Positions 1 to 7,027 are shown, numbered from the stretch's first letter. The stretch: 11,112 nucleotides of DNA from Desulfobacteraceae bacterium (GCA_027325475.1 DAIEFO010000043.1:1-11112), one strand, 5' to 3'. A program made the numbers and translations. Notes: generated by a model not told the origin, from the sequence alone.

Positions 1-193
1 GTGTGAATAAGATACATCTCGTGGTGTGAGAAGCTGTCGTACTCGTGTGTATATAACTTTCAAGGTTAAGGTTTTGGGTGTGTTATCGATTCCGGATGTA
101 CGAAAAAAGTACTATCTCTTCTGACTCCCTCAAAACCATTCTCTTGAGAGCAGTAACACAATGGCCGAATCTGATTCAGCAAAGGGGGAAGAC
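1..193. other. leader region upstream of the first gene, no clear promoter
   Basis: I see no full gene here. A TATAAC hexamer at 52-57 could serve as a -10 box, but no -35-like hexamer sits at the right distance. A weak inverted repeat (CTCAA at 129-133, TTGAG at 144-148) lies shortly before the coding start and could be an operator half-site pair, but 5-bp arms are easily found by chance. A 62-codon open frame starting at 78 has no family resemblance and overlaps the next gene, so I do not call it. Confidence 0.4.
182..190 (+). promoter_or_regulatory. ribosome binding site deciding the start at 194
   Basis: A purine-rich AAGGGGGAA run lies a few bases before the ATG at 194. The earlier in-frame ATG at 161 has no comparable Shine-Dalgarno sequence, so 194 is the better start. 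Confidence 0.7.
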
Positions 194-2077
194 ATGCAAA
201 GAAATATCTACTGGGCAGACCGATACATCGAAAGAAGAAAAAGCGGCGAAGAAGCTATCCGGATGATTAAACCGGGACAGCGCGTATTTATTGGCTCATC
301 CTGTGGCGAGCCTCAGTATCTGGTGCGCATTCTGGCTGAGGTGTCGAGCTATTTCACCGATATTGAAGTTGTCCGTCTCATGTCTCAGGAGAGCACGCCG
401 TTAACCCTGATCGCCAATAAAACGCAGGATCAGATATTAAATATCCGTTCCTTCTATCCGGGTTCCGCCAAAGCCAAAAGCCTGGCTTCGACCATGCGTT
501 TTATCACACCAATAAATATTTCTGCAGTGCCCCGTCTCTTTAAAAGCCGAAAACTGCCCATTCATGTAGCGCTGATCCAGGTATGTCCTCCGGATGATTT
601 TGGATGGATGAGCCTGGGGGTTTCGGTGGACGTCACGATGGCTGCCGCGCAGTCCGCGGATATGGTCATCGTTCAGGTGAATCCCCGCATGCCCAGAGTC
701 CTGGGCAGAAGCTTCATTCATGTCAATGATGTCGATGTGTTCGTGGAATATGAAGAACCGCTGCTGACCGTTGCCCCGTCACCGGAGCTGGAAGCAGCCA
801 ACACCATCGGTAAAATGCTGGCAAGGCTGATAGATGATGGCTCCACCATTCAGATCAGCCCCGGTACCACCCCTCAGGCGACGCTGCTGGCGCTCCGGGA
901 TAAAAATGACATCGGTGTTCACACCCAATATCTGACCGACGATATCATGCAACTCTATGCCATGGGGATTATCACCAACCGCTGCAAGGGCTTCAACGAA
1001 GGAAAAATTGTCGCCAGTTCCGCCATCGGCGGGCACGACCTGTATGAGTTTATCAACGACAATCCGGCCATCGAATTTCATCCCTCAGAGTATGTGAACG
1101 ATCCGGGGATTATCGCCAGGCATCATAAACTGGTATGTTTGAATGTGGCGACCGCTATTGATCTGACCGGTCAGGTAGCGGCGGATTCACTGGCTTATAA
1201 CCAGTTTTCCGGGGTTACCGGCATGATGGATTTTATTCATGGCGCGGCTCAGGCCGAAGGCGGAAAATCCATTCTGATGGTGCCGTCCACGGATTCCCGC
1301 GGGGAAAAAAGCCGGATTGTCCCTCTGTTAAAGGACATGGCCGTTGTGGTTCCTCGTGCGGAAGTACATTACGTGGCGACAGAATATGGGGTTTTCAATC
1401 TCTTCGGAAAAAGTTTCCAGGAACGGGCTCTGGGAATGATCAGCATTGCCCATCCGAATTTCCGCGATGAGCTCTTTTTTGAGGCCAAAAAAATGGGACT
1501 GTTCAGTGCGGAACGTACCTTGACGGAATTCATTCATGGGGTTTATCCGGTCGGTCTGGAAGAAACGCGCACCATCGACGGCGAGCAGGTCACTATCCGC
1601 CCGGCCAAACCGGTGGATGAACGGCGGATTCAGGAACATTTTTACAACCTGGATAAAAGTGATGTGGTATCCCGGTTCTTTCACGAAAAAACCAGTTTTG
1701 TCCGAAATGAAGTTCAGGGGATATCCCAGATAGACTATGTCAGAAATCTGAGCATGCTGGCTGTGGTGGGCGAGTTCGGATTTGGCAAGGTGGTCGGCGT
1801 CGGAGAATACCTGATCGATGAATCCAAAAACATGGCGGAAGTGGCTTTTTCTGTCAGCAAGCCGTGGCAGGGAAAAGGGCTTGCCCGGATTTTGATTCTT
1901 AAACTGGCCGAGGCTGCCAGAGAAAATAATATCGACGGCTTGATCGCCTATACATCCCATGATAACGCCGCTATGATCAGCCTGTTCAAGGTGTTGCCAT
2001 ATAAAGTAAAAACAGCTTTTGATGAAGATATCCTGATTCTGAGCTGCAAGTTTTCGGAACTCAAGGAGGCCTCATAA
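194..2077 (+). CDS. acetyl-CoA hydrolase/CoA-transferase fused to a GNAT N-acetyltransferase
   Basis: This is a two-domain protein of 627 residues. Residues 1 to about 445 resemble the acetyl-CoA hydrolase / 4-hydroxybutyrate CoA-transferase family, which moves or hydrolyses CoA on short acyl groups through a glutamyl-CoA thioester in the cytoplasm. The visible landmarks are FIGSSCGEPQYL near the N terminus, ITNRCKGFNEGKIVASSAIG after the active-site strand, and the glycine motif SGVTGMMDFIHGA from about residue 339. Residues from about 464 onward form a GNAT domain with the acetyl-CoA loop WQGKGLA (558-564). At the catalytic position, where I expect HTE, the protein has HTQ (Gln245, codon CAA at 926-928), so normal transferase chemistry is in doubt. 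Such fusions are known in deltaproteobacteria; the GNAT part may acylate lysines on partner enzymes, which is inference. The start at 194 is chosen for its strong ribosome site; an in-frame ATG at 161 would add 11 residues. The stop overlaps the next start by one base. Confidence 0.9.
   Translation: MQRNIYWADRYIERRKSGEEAIRMIKPGQRVFIGSSCGEPQYLVRILAEVSSYFTDIEVVRLMSQESTPLTLIANKTQDQILNIRSFYPGSAKAKSLASTMRFITPINISAVPRLFKSRKLPIHVALIQVCPPDDFGWMSLGVSVDVTMAAAQSADMVIVQVNPRMPRVLGRSFIHVNDVDVFVEYEEPLLTVAPSPELEAANTIGKMLARLIDDGSTIQISPGTTPQATLLALRDKNDIGVHTQYLTDDIMQLYAMGIITNRCKGFNEGKIVASSAIGGHDLYEFINDNPAIEFHPSEYVNDPGIIARHHKLVCLNVATAIDLTGQVAADSLAYNQFSGVTGMMDFIHGAAQAEGGKSILMVPSTDSRGEKSRIVPLLKDMAVVVPRAEVHYVATEYGVFNLFGKSFQERALGMISIAHPNFRDELFFEAKKMGLFSAERTLTEFIHGVYPVGLEETRTIDGEQVTIRPAKPVDERRIQEHFYNLDKSDVVSRFFHEKTSFVRNEVQGISQIDYVRNLSMLAVVGEFGFGKVVGVGEYLIDESKNMAEVAFSVSKPWQGKGLARILILKLAEAARENNIDGLIAYTSHDNAAMISLFKVLPYKVKTAFDEDILILSCKFSELKEAS
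2063..2069 (+). promoter_or_regulatory. ribosome binding site of the reactivase gene
   Basis: AAGGAGG lies inside the last codons of the upstream gene, seven bases before the ATG at 2077. It supports translational coupling of the pair through the TAATG overlap. Confidence 0.75.
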
Positions 2078-4053
2078 TGGATATGGGTATGCACACTGTT
2101 TTATTTTTACCTCACAATCGGAAAATTCAGGTAAAAGACGGCGGGAGCCTGTTGCGCGCCGCGATGGAAGCCGGTGTTCATGTCAATGCTTCCTGCGGCG
2201 GAGAAGGCGTTTGTGGTAAATGCCGGGTCATCATTGAATCGGGGGTGGTGGAAGGTGGCATTACTGAAAAATTGACAGCCAAGGATGTGTCTGACGGGTA
2301 CAGGCAAGCCTGCCTCTCCATGGTCAAAAGCGATCTGACAGTCCGGATTCCCGTGGAATCAGTCATTGACGCCAGCATTCTGAACATGCAGTCAACGCCG
2401 CGCTGCACCGCCCGAATCCAGCAGATGAATCTGGAAGAACTTAAGGAAGCCGGTTTGTTCGTTCCTCCGGTCGAGAAGAAATATCTGGAGCTTCCGGTGC
2501 CCACCCAGCAGGATAATCTTCCGGATGTATCGCGTCTTGTCGGTTTTTTGAAACTGGAGCATGGTGAACATCGGCTGGTGATGGATTTCCCGGTCATTCA
2601 GAAAATTTCGGATATCCTCAGAAGGTCAGACTTCAAAATAACGGCGACGCTGGTCAGGCCCGTACATCCGGGCCGAAAAACCCATATTGTCAATGTGCAG
2701 CCCGGCGACACGACAAGCCGCAATTACGCGATTGCCGTGGATATCGGCACTACGACCATCTATGGCCAGTTGATAGACCTGGTCTCCGGAGAAGTGCTGG
2801 CGCAATTCGGGGATTTCAACGCCCAGATCAGTTATGGCGAGGATGTCATCAGCCGGATCATGTACGCCGAAAAACCGGGAGGACTCGAAAAGCTTCATGA
2901 AGTCGTGATCGGTGTTGTGAACAAGCTGATTGAAAAAATGATCATTAAATCGGGGGTGGATATCGAAGATATCTCCACCATCACGATGGCAGGCAACACC
3001 ACCATGACTCAATTGCTGCTGAAGGTTAATCCCCGCAGTATCCGCAGGGCGCCGTATGTACCGACGTCGTCCCTGTACCCCCCGCTTCAGGCCGTTACCC
3101 TGGGAATTGCCCTGAAGGAGCATGTCACCGCCCTGGTATATCCTCAGGTTTCAAGCTATGTGGGCGGTGATATTGTCGCAGGCGTGATGGGCTCCGGCCT
3201 GTACCGCACTGAAGAGCTGACCCTGTTCATGGACATCGGCACCAATGCGGAAATCGTCATCGGCAACAAAGACTGGATGGCCTGCGCAGCCTGCTCCGCA
3301 GGGCCGGCGTTCGAGGGCGGCGGCATCACCTTCGGAATGCGCGCCACCAAAGGGGCTATTGAAGATTTTTCCATGGATCCGTTCACGTTTGAACCCATGA
3401 ATATCACGATCGGCAATGTACGCCCCAAAGGTATCTGCGGCTCCGGTCTGATCATCATGGTGGCCACCATGTTCGAGCTGGGTGTTATCGATAACCGCGG
3501 CAAATTTAACCGCAATCTCAAAACGCCTCGCATCCGTGAAACCGGGGGGATCTGGGAATATGTTCTCGTTTGGGCGAACGAAACGCAGATCGACCGGGAT
3601 GTGGTGCTGACAGAACCGGATATCGACAATCTCATCCGGGCCAAAGGCGCTATATACAGCGGCTGTATGACCCTTCTGGAAGAAGTGGGACTGGGTGTCC
3701 AGAATCTGGAGCGCATTATTCTGGCCGGAGGGTTTGGCAGCTATGTGGATCTGGAAAAGGCCATGACCATTGGTTTGTTGCCGGAAATGGACACTTCCAG
3801 GGTAACATTCATCGGCAACGGCTCTCTGCTGGGCGCCAGAATGAGTTCACTGACCAACCGTATCCGTCAGGATGTGGTGGACGTCGTCAAGAAGATAACC
3901 AATTTTGAACTTTCAGAAACCCATTCTTATATGGACAATTATGTGGCGGCGCTGTTTCTGCCACATACGGACATGAACAAATTCCCCCGGATCAAAGCCA
4001 GGCTGGATGCCAGAAGACAGTCTCATCCACCGGAAAACGTGACCGTCGTATGA
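2077..4053 (+). CDS. [2Fe-2S] ferredoxin/ASKHA-domain corrinoid protein reactivase (RACo/DUF4445 type)
   Basis: This 658-residue cytoplasmic protein has the layout of the reductive activators of corrinoid proteins. These use ATP and a low-potential electron to return inactive Co(II) corrinoid to Co(I). The N-terminal domain (about 1-95) carries the plant-type [2Fe-2S] ligands C40, C46, C49 and C79, within CGGEGVCGKC and later QACLS. A linker domain follows. The C-terminal ASKHA ATPase-like domain has the phosphate motifs DIGTTT (222-227) and DIGTNAE (from 386), plus GNTT (306-309), CGSGL (454-458) and AGGFGS (550-555). The length is normal for the family. In acetogens such proteins serve the corrinoid iron-sulfur protein of the Wood-Ljungdahl pathway; others serve methyltransferases. 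The upstream acetyl-CoA enzyme fits a link to acetyl-CoA or C1 metabolism, but no corrinoid protein lies in the window, so the partner is unknown. Confidence 0.9.
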   Translation: MDMGMHTVLFLPHNRKIQVKDGGSLLRAAMEAGVHVNASCGGEGVCGKCRVIIESGVVEGGITEKLTAKDVSDGYRQACLSMVKSDLTVRIPVESVIDASILNMQSTPRCTARIQQMNLEELKEAGLFVPPVEKKYLELPVPTQQDNLPDVSRLVGFLKLEHGEHRLVMDFPVIQKISDILRRSDFKITATLVRPVHPGRKTHIVNVQPGDTTSRNYAIAVDIGTTTIYGQLIDLVSGEVLAQFGDFNAQISYGEDVISRIMYAEKPGGLEKLHEVVIGVVNKLIEKMIIKSGVDIEDISTITMAGNTTMTQLLLKVNPRSIRRAPYVPTSSLYPPLQAVTLGIALKEHVTALVYPQVSSYVGGDIVAGVMGSGLYRTEELTLFMDIGTNAEIVIGNKDWMACAACSAGPAFEGGGITFGMRATKGAIEDFSMDPFTFEPMNITIGNVRPKGICGSGLIIMVATMFELGVIDNRGKFNRNLKTPRIRETGGIWEYVLVWANETQIDRDVVLTEPDIDNLIRAKGAIYSGCMTLLEEVGLGVQNLERIILAGGFGSYVDLEKAMTIGLLPEMDTSRVTFIGNGSLLGARMSSLTNRIRQDVVDVVKKITNFELSETHSYMDNYVAALFLPHTDMNKFPRIKARLDARRQSHPPENVTVV

Positions 4054-4097
4054 CGGCAGGTATTGGATATCTCATCTATAACATGTGAGGAGGAACT

Positions 4098-4553
4098 ATG
4101 TCAGGAATCAACAAGGCCATCATCGTCGGACGGTTGGGTAAAGACCCGGAAGTCCGCTACATGCCGGATGGTACGGCTATCGCCAATTTTTCGGTGGCGA
4201 CATCCGAGGAATGGAAAGACAAAAACACCGGTGAGAAAAAGGAGCGCACCGAATGGCACCGTATTGTCGCCTACCGGAAACTGGGTGAAATCTGCGGCGA
4301 ATATCTGTCCAAAGGAAAGCAGGTGTATATCGAAGGCAGGATTCAGACGCGGGCCTGGGATGACAAAGACGGCAATAAACGCTATACCACCGAAATTGTG
4401 GCCTCTGACATGCATATGCTGAGCCCTAAAGATGAAGGAGGAGGCAGAAAAAGCGCCCCTGCGCCTGAGTTTGATGCAGGATTCCGGGGCCCCGGCAACA
4501 TGGGCGGAAGGCCGGATGGCGGCCCGGCCGGAGACGACGACATCCCATTTTGA
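4098..4553 (+). CDS. ssb: single-stranded DNA-binding protein SSB
   Basis: This 151-residue protein is a standard bacterial SSB, which coats single-stranded DNA during replication, recombination and repair as a homotetramer. The OB fold spans about residues 1-110, with the typical opening INKAIIVGRLGKDPEVRY, the EWHRIVAY strand, and GKQVYIEGRIQTR followed by YTTEIVASDMHML. A glycine- and proline-rich flexible linker follows. The protein ends in the acidic tip DDDIPF, which recruits SSB-interacting partners. A strong GAGGAGG ribosome site (4087-4093) precedes the ATG. The gap to the reactivase gene is 44 bases with no visible terminator, so read-through is possible. The TGA stop is the first part of an inverted-repeat element that follows immediately. 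Confidence 0.97.
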   Translation: MSGINKAIIVGRLGKDPEVRYMPDGTAIANFSVATSEEWKDKNTGEKKERTEWHRIVAYRKLGEICGEYLSKGKQVYIEGRIQTRAWDDKDGNKRYTTEIVASDMHMLSPKDEGGGRKSAPAPEFDAGFRGPGNMGGRPDGGPAGDDDIPF

Positions 4554-4696
4554 CGACTTCGTAAAAAGTCCGCATGCTGCGTTGCGCTGCATCCTTCGTC
4601 ATTGCAGCGTACGACGAGTACGCTTCATTCCTCAGGATTTGCACGCCTTGCCTGCGAACATTTTACGAAGCCGTCCGAAAATCGACTTTTTACGGG
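4551..4696. repeat. palindromic intergenic element (MITE/REP-like)
   Basis: The left arm at 4552-4577 and the right arm at 4650-4675 are inverted copies; by eye, 22 of 26 positions match. Between them sit two further perfect inverted repeats: CGCTGCA with TGCAGCG (4586-4610) and GCGTAC with GTACGC (4608-4624). A third, shorter copy of the arm core, GACTTTTTACG, lies at 4684-4694. I see no transposase and no clear target-site duplication. The element starts exactly at the ssb stop codon and runs almost to the next gene. It resembles dispersed palindromic repeats that I associate with Desulfobacteraceae genomes, though copy number cannot be checked here. The folded RNA may act as a terminator or an mRNA stabiliser. 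Confidence 0.75.
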
Positions 4697-4698
4697 GG
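4694..4698 (+). promoter_or_regulatory. probable ribosome binding site supporting a TTG start at 4707
   Basis: GGGGG sits eight bases upstream of the TTG at 4707, just past the end of the palindromic element. It favours this start over the ATG at 4602, which lies inside the element. Confidence 0.45.
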
Positions 4699-4706
4699 CA
4701 TTCATT

Positions 4707-5513
4707 TTGACTCCTGTGACAGAGGCATCGGACGTTTGTATTTCGACAGCAAAACTGGACGCACTGTACCGCCGGTACCATCGCCGCGAACGGGTGCATC
4801 CGGATCCGCTGGTGTTTTTATACCGCTACCCGGATATTTGGGACAGGGAAATTGTCGGCCTTATCGCATCTTCTCTGGCTTATGGACGGGTAGCGCAGAT
4901 TTTTAAAAGCCTCTCTGTCGTGCTTGAAAAACTGGGGCCATCTCCGCGTGATTGTCTTGACCGTTCCCGCCGGGAATCGTTGAATGCCATGTTCGGCGGG
5001 TTCACCCACCGTTTTGCAACCGGCAGCCATTTCGTGAATCTGCTGCTGGCCATCCGGCAGGTTTTCGAACGTTACGGATCGCTTCAAGCCTGTTTTCTTG
5101 CGGGGCTGAATCCTGATGCGGATACCGTCCTACCGGCGCTGAGCCATTTTGTGACCGAATTAACATCCGATGCCTCCCTGGACATGGGGCATCTCATACC
5201 GCTTCCGGAGCGGGGCAGTGCCTGCAAGCGCCTGAATCTGTTTCTGCGCTGGATGGTCCGAAAAGATGTTATCGATCCGGGCGGCTGGGACAATGTCCCG
5301 GCATCGAAGCTGATTTTTCCTCTGGATGTGCATATTCACCGCATGGGGATTTCTTTGGGCCTTACCCGTCGCAAACAGGCGGATATGCGGACAGCGCTTG
5401 AAATCACGGCGGTTTTCCGGAAGATACTTCCTGAAGATCCATTGCGATACGATTTCACCCTGTGCCGCATGGGGATGGAGGGCGAACCTTTATATTTATC
5501 ACAGACTGAATGA
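4707..5513 (+). CDS. TIGR02757/DUF2400 family protein
   Basis: The protein, 268 residues from the start chosen here, belongs to a conserved family of unknown function. The family signature is seen in LDALYRRYHRRERVHPDPL, then IVGLIASSLAYGRV, FGGFTHRF, CKRLNLFLRWMVRKD, and PLDVHIHR (205-212) followed by LGLTRRKQADMRTALEIT. The last segment resembles the helix-hairpin-helix DNA glycosylase fold, where an aspartate follows a proline before a histidine, so a nucleic-acid role is possible but unproven. The frame stays open back to an ATG at 4602, but that extension is encoded by the palindromic element and looks artificial. The TTG at 4707 has GGGGG (4694-4698) eight bases upstream; GTG at 4716 is an alternative. 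It sits 11 bases before the fmdB-like gene, which suggests one transcript. Confidence 0.8.
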   Translation: MTPVTEASDVCISTAKLDALYRRYHRRERVHPDPLVFLYRYPDIWDREIVGLIASSLAYGRVAQIFKSLSVVLEKLGPSPRDCLDRSRRESLNAMFGGFTHRFATGSHFVNLLLAIRQVFERYGSLQACFLAGLNPDADTVLPALSHFVTELTSDASLDMGHLIPLPERGSACKRLNLFLRWMVRKDVIDPGGWDNVPASKLIFPLDVHIHRMGISLGLTRRKQADMRTALEITAVFRKILPEDPLRYDFTLCRMGMEGEPLYLSQTE

Positions 5514-5524
5514 GGTGTTGTTGA

Positions 5525-6019
5525 ATGCCGATTTATGAATTTTATTGTCAAAATTGTAATACCCTGTTTAATTTTTTTTCAAAAACCATCAATACATCCA
5601 AAATCCCTGTCTGTCCTAAATGCGGCGACAGGCCCCTGTCCCGGCAAATGTCGGCGTTTGCGGTGACAGGAAAGGCTAAAGAAGACAGTGAAATGGATGC
5701 TCTCCCTTTTGATGAAAGCAAGATGGAGCAGGCCATGCAGATGCTGGCCGGTGAAGCCGAGAATATCCGGGAGGATGATCCCCGTCAGGCGGCCGATCTG
5801 ATGCGAAAGCTGACGAATATGACAGGGCTGGAACTGGGGCCTGGAATGCAGGAAGCGCTCCGGCGGATGGAAGGCGGGGAAGACCCTGAACAGATCGAGG
5901 CGGAAATGGGAGATGTCATGACAGAGGAAGAACCTTTTCTGTTGCCGGGTAAAAAAGGGAAGTCCGGCATGGAAAAACGAAAAGCGCCTGTCAGAGACGA
6001 AACGCTCTACGATCTGTAA
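5525..6019 (+). CDS. FmdB-family zinc-ribbon protein with extended C-terminal tail
   Basis: This 164-residue protein begins MPIYEFYCQNC and carries the FmdB-type zinc ribbon ligands C8, C11, C30 and C33 within the first 45 residues. FmdB was named as a putative regulator of formamidase; the true role of most members is unknown. The zinc ribbon is followed by about 120 acidic, methionine-rich residues, probably helical, with a segment (EDDPRQAADLMRKLTNMTG) suggestive of protein contact. This makes it clearly longer than the common FmdB proteins of roughly 60 to 110 residues. A GAGGTG ribosome site overlaps the stop of the preceding gene, so the two are probably translationally coupled. It precedes a second small cysteine-motif protein by 52 bases. 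It could be a regulator or a metal-dependent chaperone-like protein; the sequence does not decide. Confidence 0.85.
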   Translation: MPIYEFYCQNCNTLFNFFSKTINTSKIPVCPKCGDRPLSRQMSAFAVTGKAKEDSEMDALPFDESKMEQAMQMLAGEAENIREDDPRQAADLMRKLTNMTGLELGPGMQEALRRMEGGEDPEQIEAEMGDVMTEEEPFLLPGKKGKSGMEKRKAPVRDETLYDL

Positions 6020-6071
6020 TGACGCTGAAATACTGTTTTTAATTATCTATAGCGGGTTAGAACCAATTAAA

Positions 6072-6254
6072 ATGAAAACAGAATCTTTGAAATGTACTGT
6101 CTGTGGCGAAAAGCTCGAGCTCCAGCAGACCTGACGGGCCGCCGTACTTTGCTGCAGGGTCTGCGGCAAGAAATATTCACTGGAAGCGTATTTTCAGGAC
6201 ATGGATGACGAATTTGAAAGGGTGCTGGGAAACGTTCGCTGTGACCGCATATGA
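6072..6254 (+). CDS. candidate small dual-CxxC selenoprotein with in-frame TGA (Sec)
   Basis: Read with TGA at 6132-6134 as selenocysteine, this frame gives 60 residues: C8-x-x-C11, U21, then C27, C28-x-x-C31, a short acidic helix (YFQDMDDEFERVL) and a last cysteine, C57, before the end DRI. The two CxxC pairs on either side of the TGA suggest one zinc-ribbon or redox fold, which is not expected if the TGA were a true stop. A hairpin of bacterial SECIS type begins 12 bases after the TGA. The final stop overlaps the truA start as ATGA, so the whole frame is built into the operon. The ribosome site is weak. I recall a deltaproteobacterial family described as a dual CXXC motif small (seleno)protein, which this fits, but I cannot confirm membership. 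Function is unknown; a thiol/selenol redox role is inference. The alternative is a nonsense mutation. Standard gene callers would miss it or report only a fragment. Confidence 0.8.
6147..6170 (+). promoter_or_regulatory. bacterial SECIS-like hairpin
   Basis: The 5' arm CTTTGCTGC (6147-6155) pairs with GCGGCAAG (6163-6170), leaving one U of the UUU run bulged, around the loop AGGGTCT (6156-6162). The E. coli fdhF element has a very similar apex, with loop AGGTCT flanked by TGC and GCA, a bulged U and a GU pair of bases in the loop that SelB reads. The loop starts 21 bases after the TGA (about 17 in fdhF). An alternative outer pairing, GCCGC (6138-6142) with GCGGC (6163-6167), is possible. Confidence 0.75.
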
Positions 6255-7027
6255 CATCTGAAAAAAATTTCAGAATGACGCTGGAATATGACGGTACGAG
6301 ATATGCCGGATGGCAGCGTCAGAAGTGTGAACCTACCATCCAGGCGGAAATCGAACACGTGCTGTCATTGGTTACCCGGCAATCCGTGACTGTGGCCGGT
6401 TCCGGCAGAACCGATGCGGGTGTTCATGCGCTCGGGCAGGTGGCCAGTTTCCGCTGTCGGACGCGGTTGTCTCCGGAAAGCCTTCAACGGGCCATGAACA
6501 GTCTGCTTCCCGAAGATATCGTGGTTCGGGATTGCCGTGAGGCAGATAACGATTTTCACGCCCGGTTTGCCGCAGTATCCAAAACCTATCATTATTTCCT
6601 GCGGAATCACCTGGTTCCATCCGCAATCGAACGCAGCCACTGCTGGCATATTCAAAAGCCCCTGGATGTGGGGGCCATGCGGCAAGCCATCGGCTGTCTG
6701 GTAGGCACTTTCGATTTCAGCGCGTTTGAAGGTGCGGGAAGCCCCCGCGTTCATAGCATACGGACATTGTATCGGACGCAGATTGACGATCGCGGAGACG
6801 GCTGCTGGGTGATTGCGGTTGAGGGCGACGGCTTTCTCCGGCATATGGTGCGCAACATTGTCGGAACGCTGGTGCGTATCGGCATGGGAAAGATGCCGCC
6901 GGATCAGATGCTGCGGATACTGGCTTCCGCCGATCGCCGACAGGCCGGTGTCACTGCGCCGGCCCGCGGGCTGTTTCTGATGAAAGTCCGATACAGTGAT
7001 TTTATTCAGGACATCGAACATCCATGA
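6251..7027 (+). CDS. truA: tRNA pseudouridine(38-40) synthase TruA
   Basis: TruA converts uridines 38, 39 and 40 in the anticodon arm of many tRNAs to pseudouridine. The 258-residue length is normal. The N-terminal strand MTLEYDGTRYAGWQRQ and the catalytic motif GSGRTDAGVHA are clear, with the nucleophile Asp55. Later family motifs include the DFHARF segment and FLRHMVRNIVGTLVRIG, with TAPARGLFL near the end. The ATG overlaps the stop of the small selenoprotein frame by four bases (ATGA). No good Shine-Dalgarno sequence lies at the usual distance; the nearest GGGA run is about 20 bases upstream. Translation is therefore probably coupled to the upstream frame. It is the last gene of the plus-strand cluster and converges with the aminotransferase gene. 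Confidence 0.97.
   Translation: MTSEKNFRMTLEYDGTRYAGWQRQKCEPTIQAEIEHVLSLVTRQSVTVAGSGRTDAGVHALGQVASFRCRTRLSPESLQRAMNSLLPEDIVVRDCREADNDFHARFAAVSKTYHYFLRNHLVPSAIERSHCWHIQKPLDVGAMRQAIGCLVGTFDFSAFEGAGSPRVHSIRTLYRTQIDDRGDGCWVIAVEGDGFLRHMVRNIVGTLVRIGMGKMPPDQMLRILASADRRQAGVTAPARGLFLMKVRYSDFIQDIEHP

Noticed and set aside
1..60. GTG-rich start of the window as a tandem repeat
   Set aside because: The GTGTG units are irregular in spacing and context; I see no true repeat unit.
1328..1960. 210-codon minus-strand frame opposite the GNAT region
   Set aside because: It is antisense to well-recognised coding sequence and has no recognisable domain or ribosome site.
4063..4422. 119-codon plus-strand frame overlapping ssb
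   Set aside because: It is out of frame with the unmistakable SSB protein and has low-complexity composition.
4602..4706. N-terminal extension of the DUF2400 protein from the ATG at 4602
   Set aside because: The bases belong to the palindromic element, and the extra residues do not resemble the family start.
6072..6134. A 20-residue peptide ending at the TGA
   Set aside because: It would hold half of a two-CxxC fold, and coding signs continue past the TGA to the truA start.
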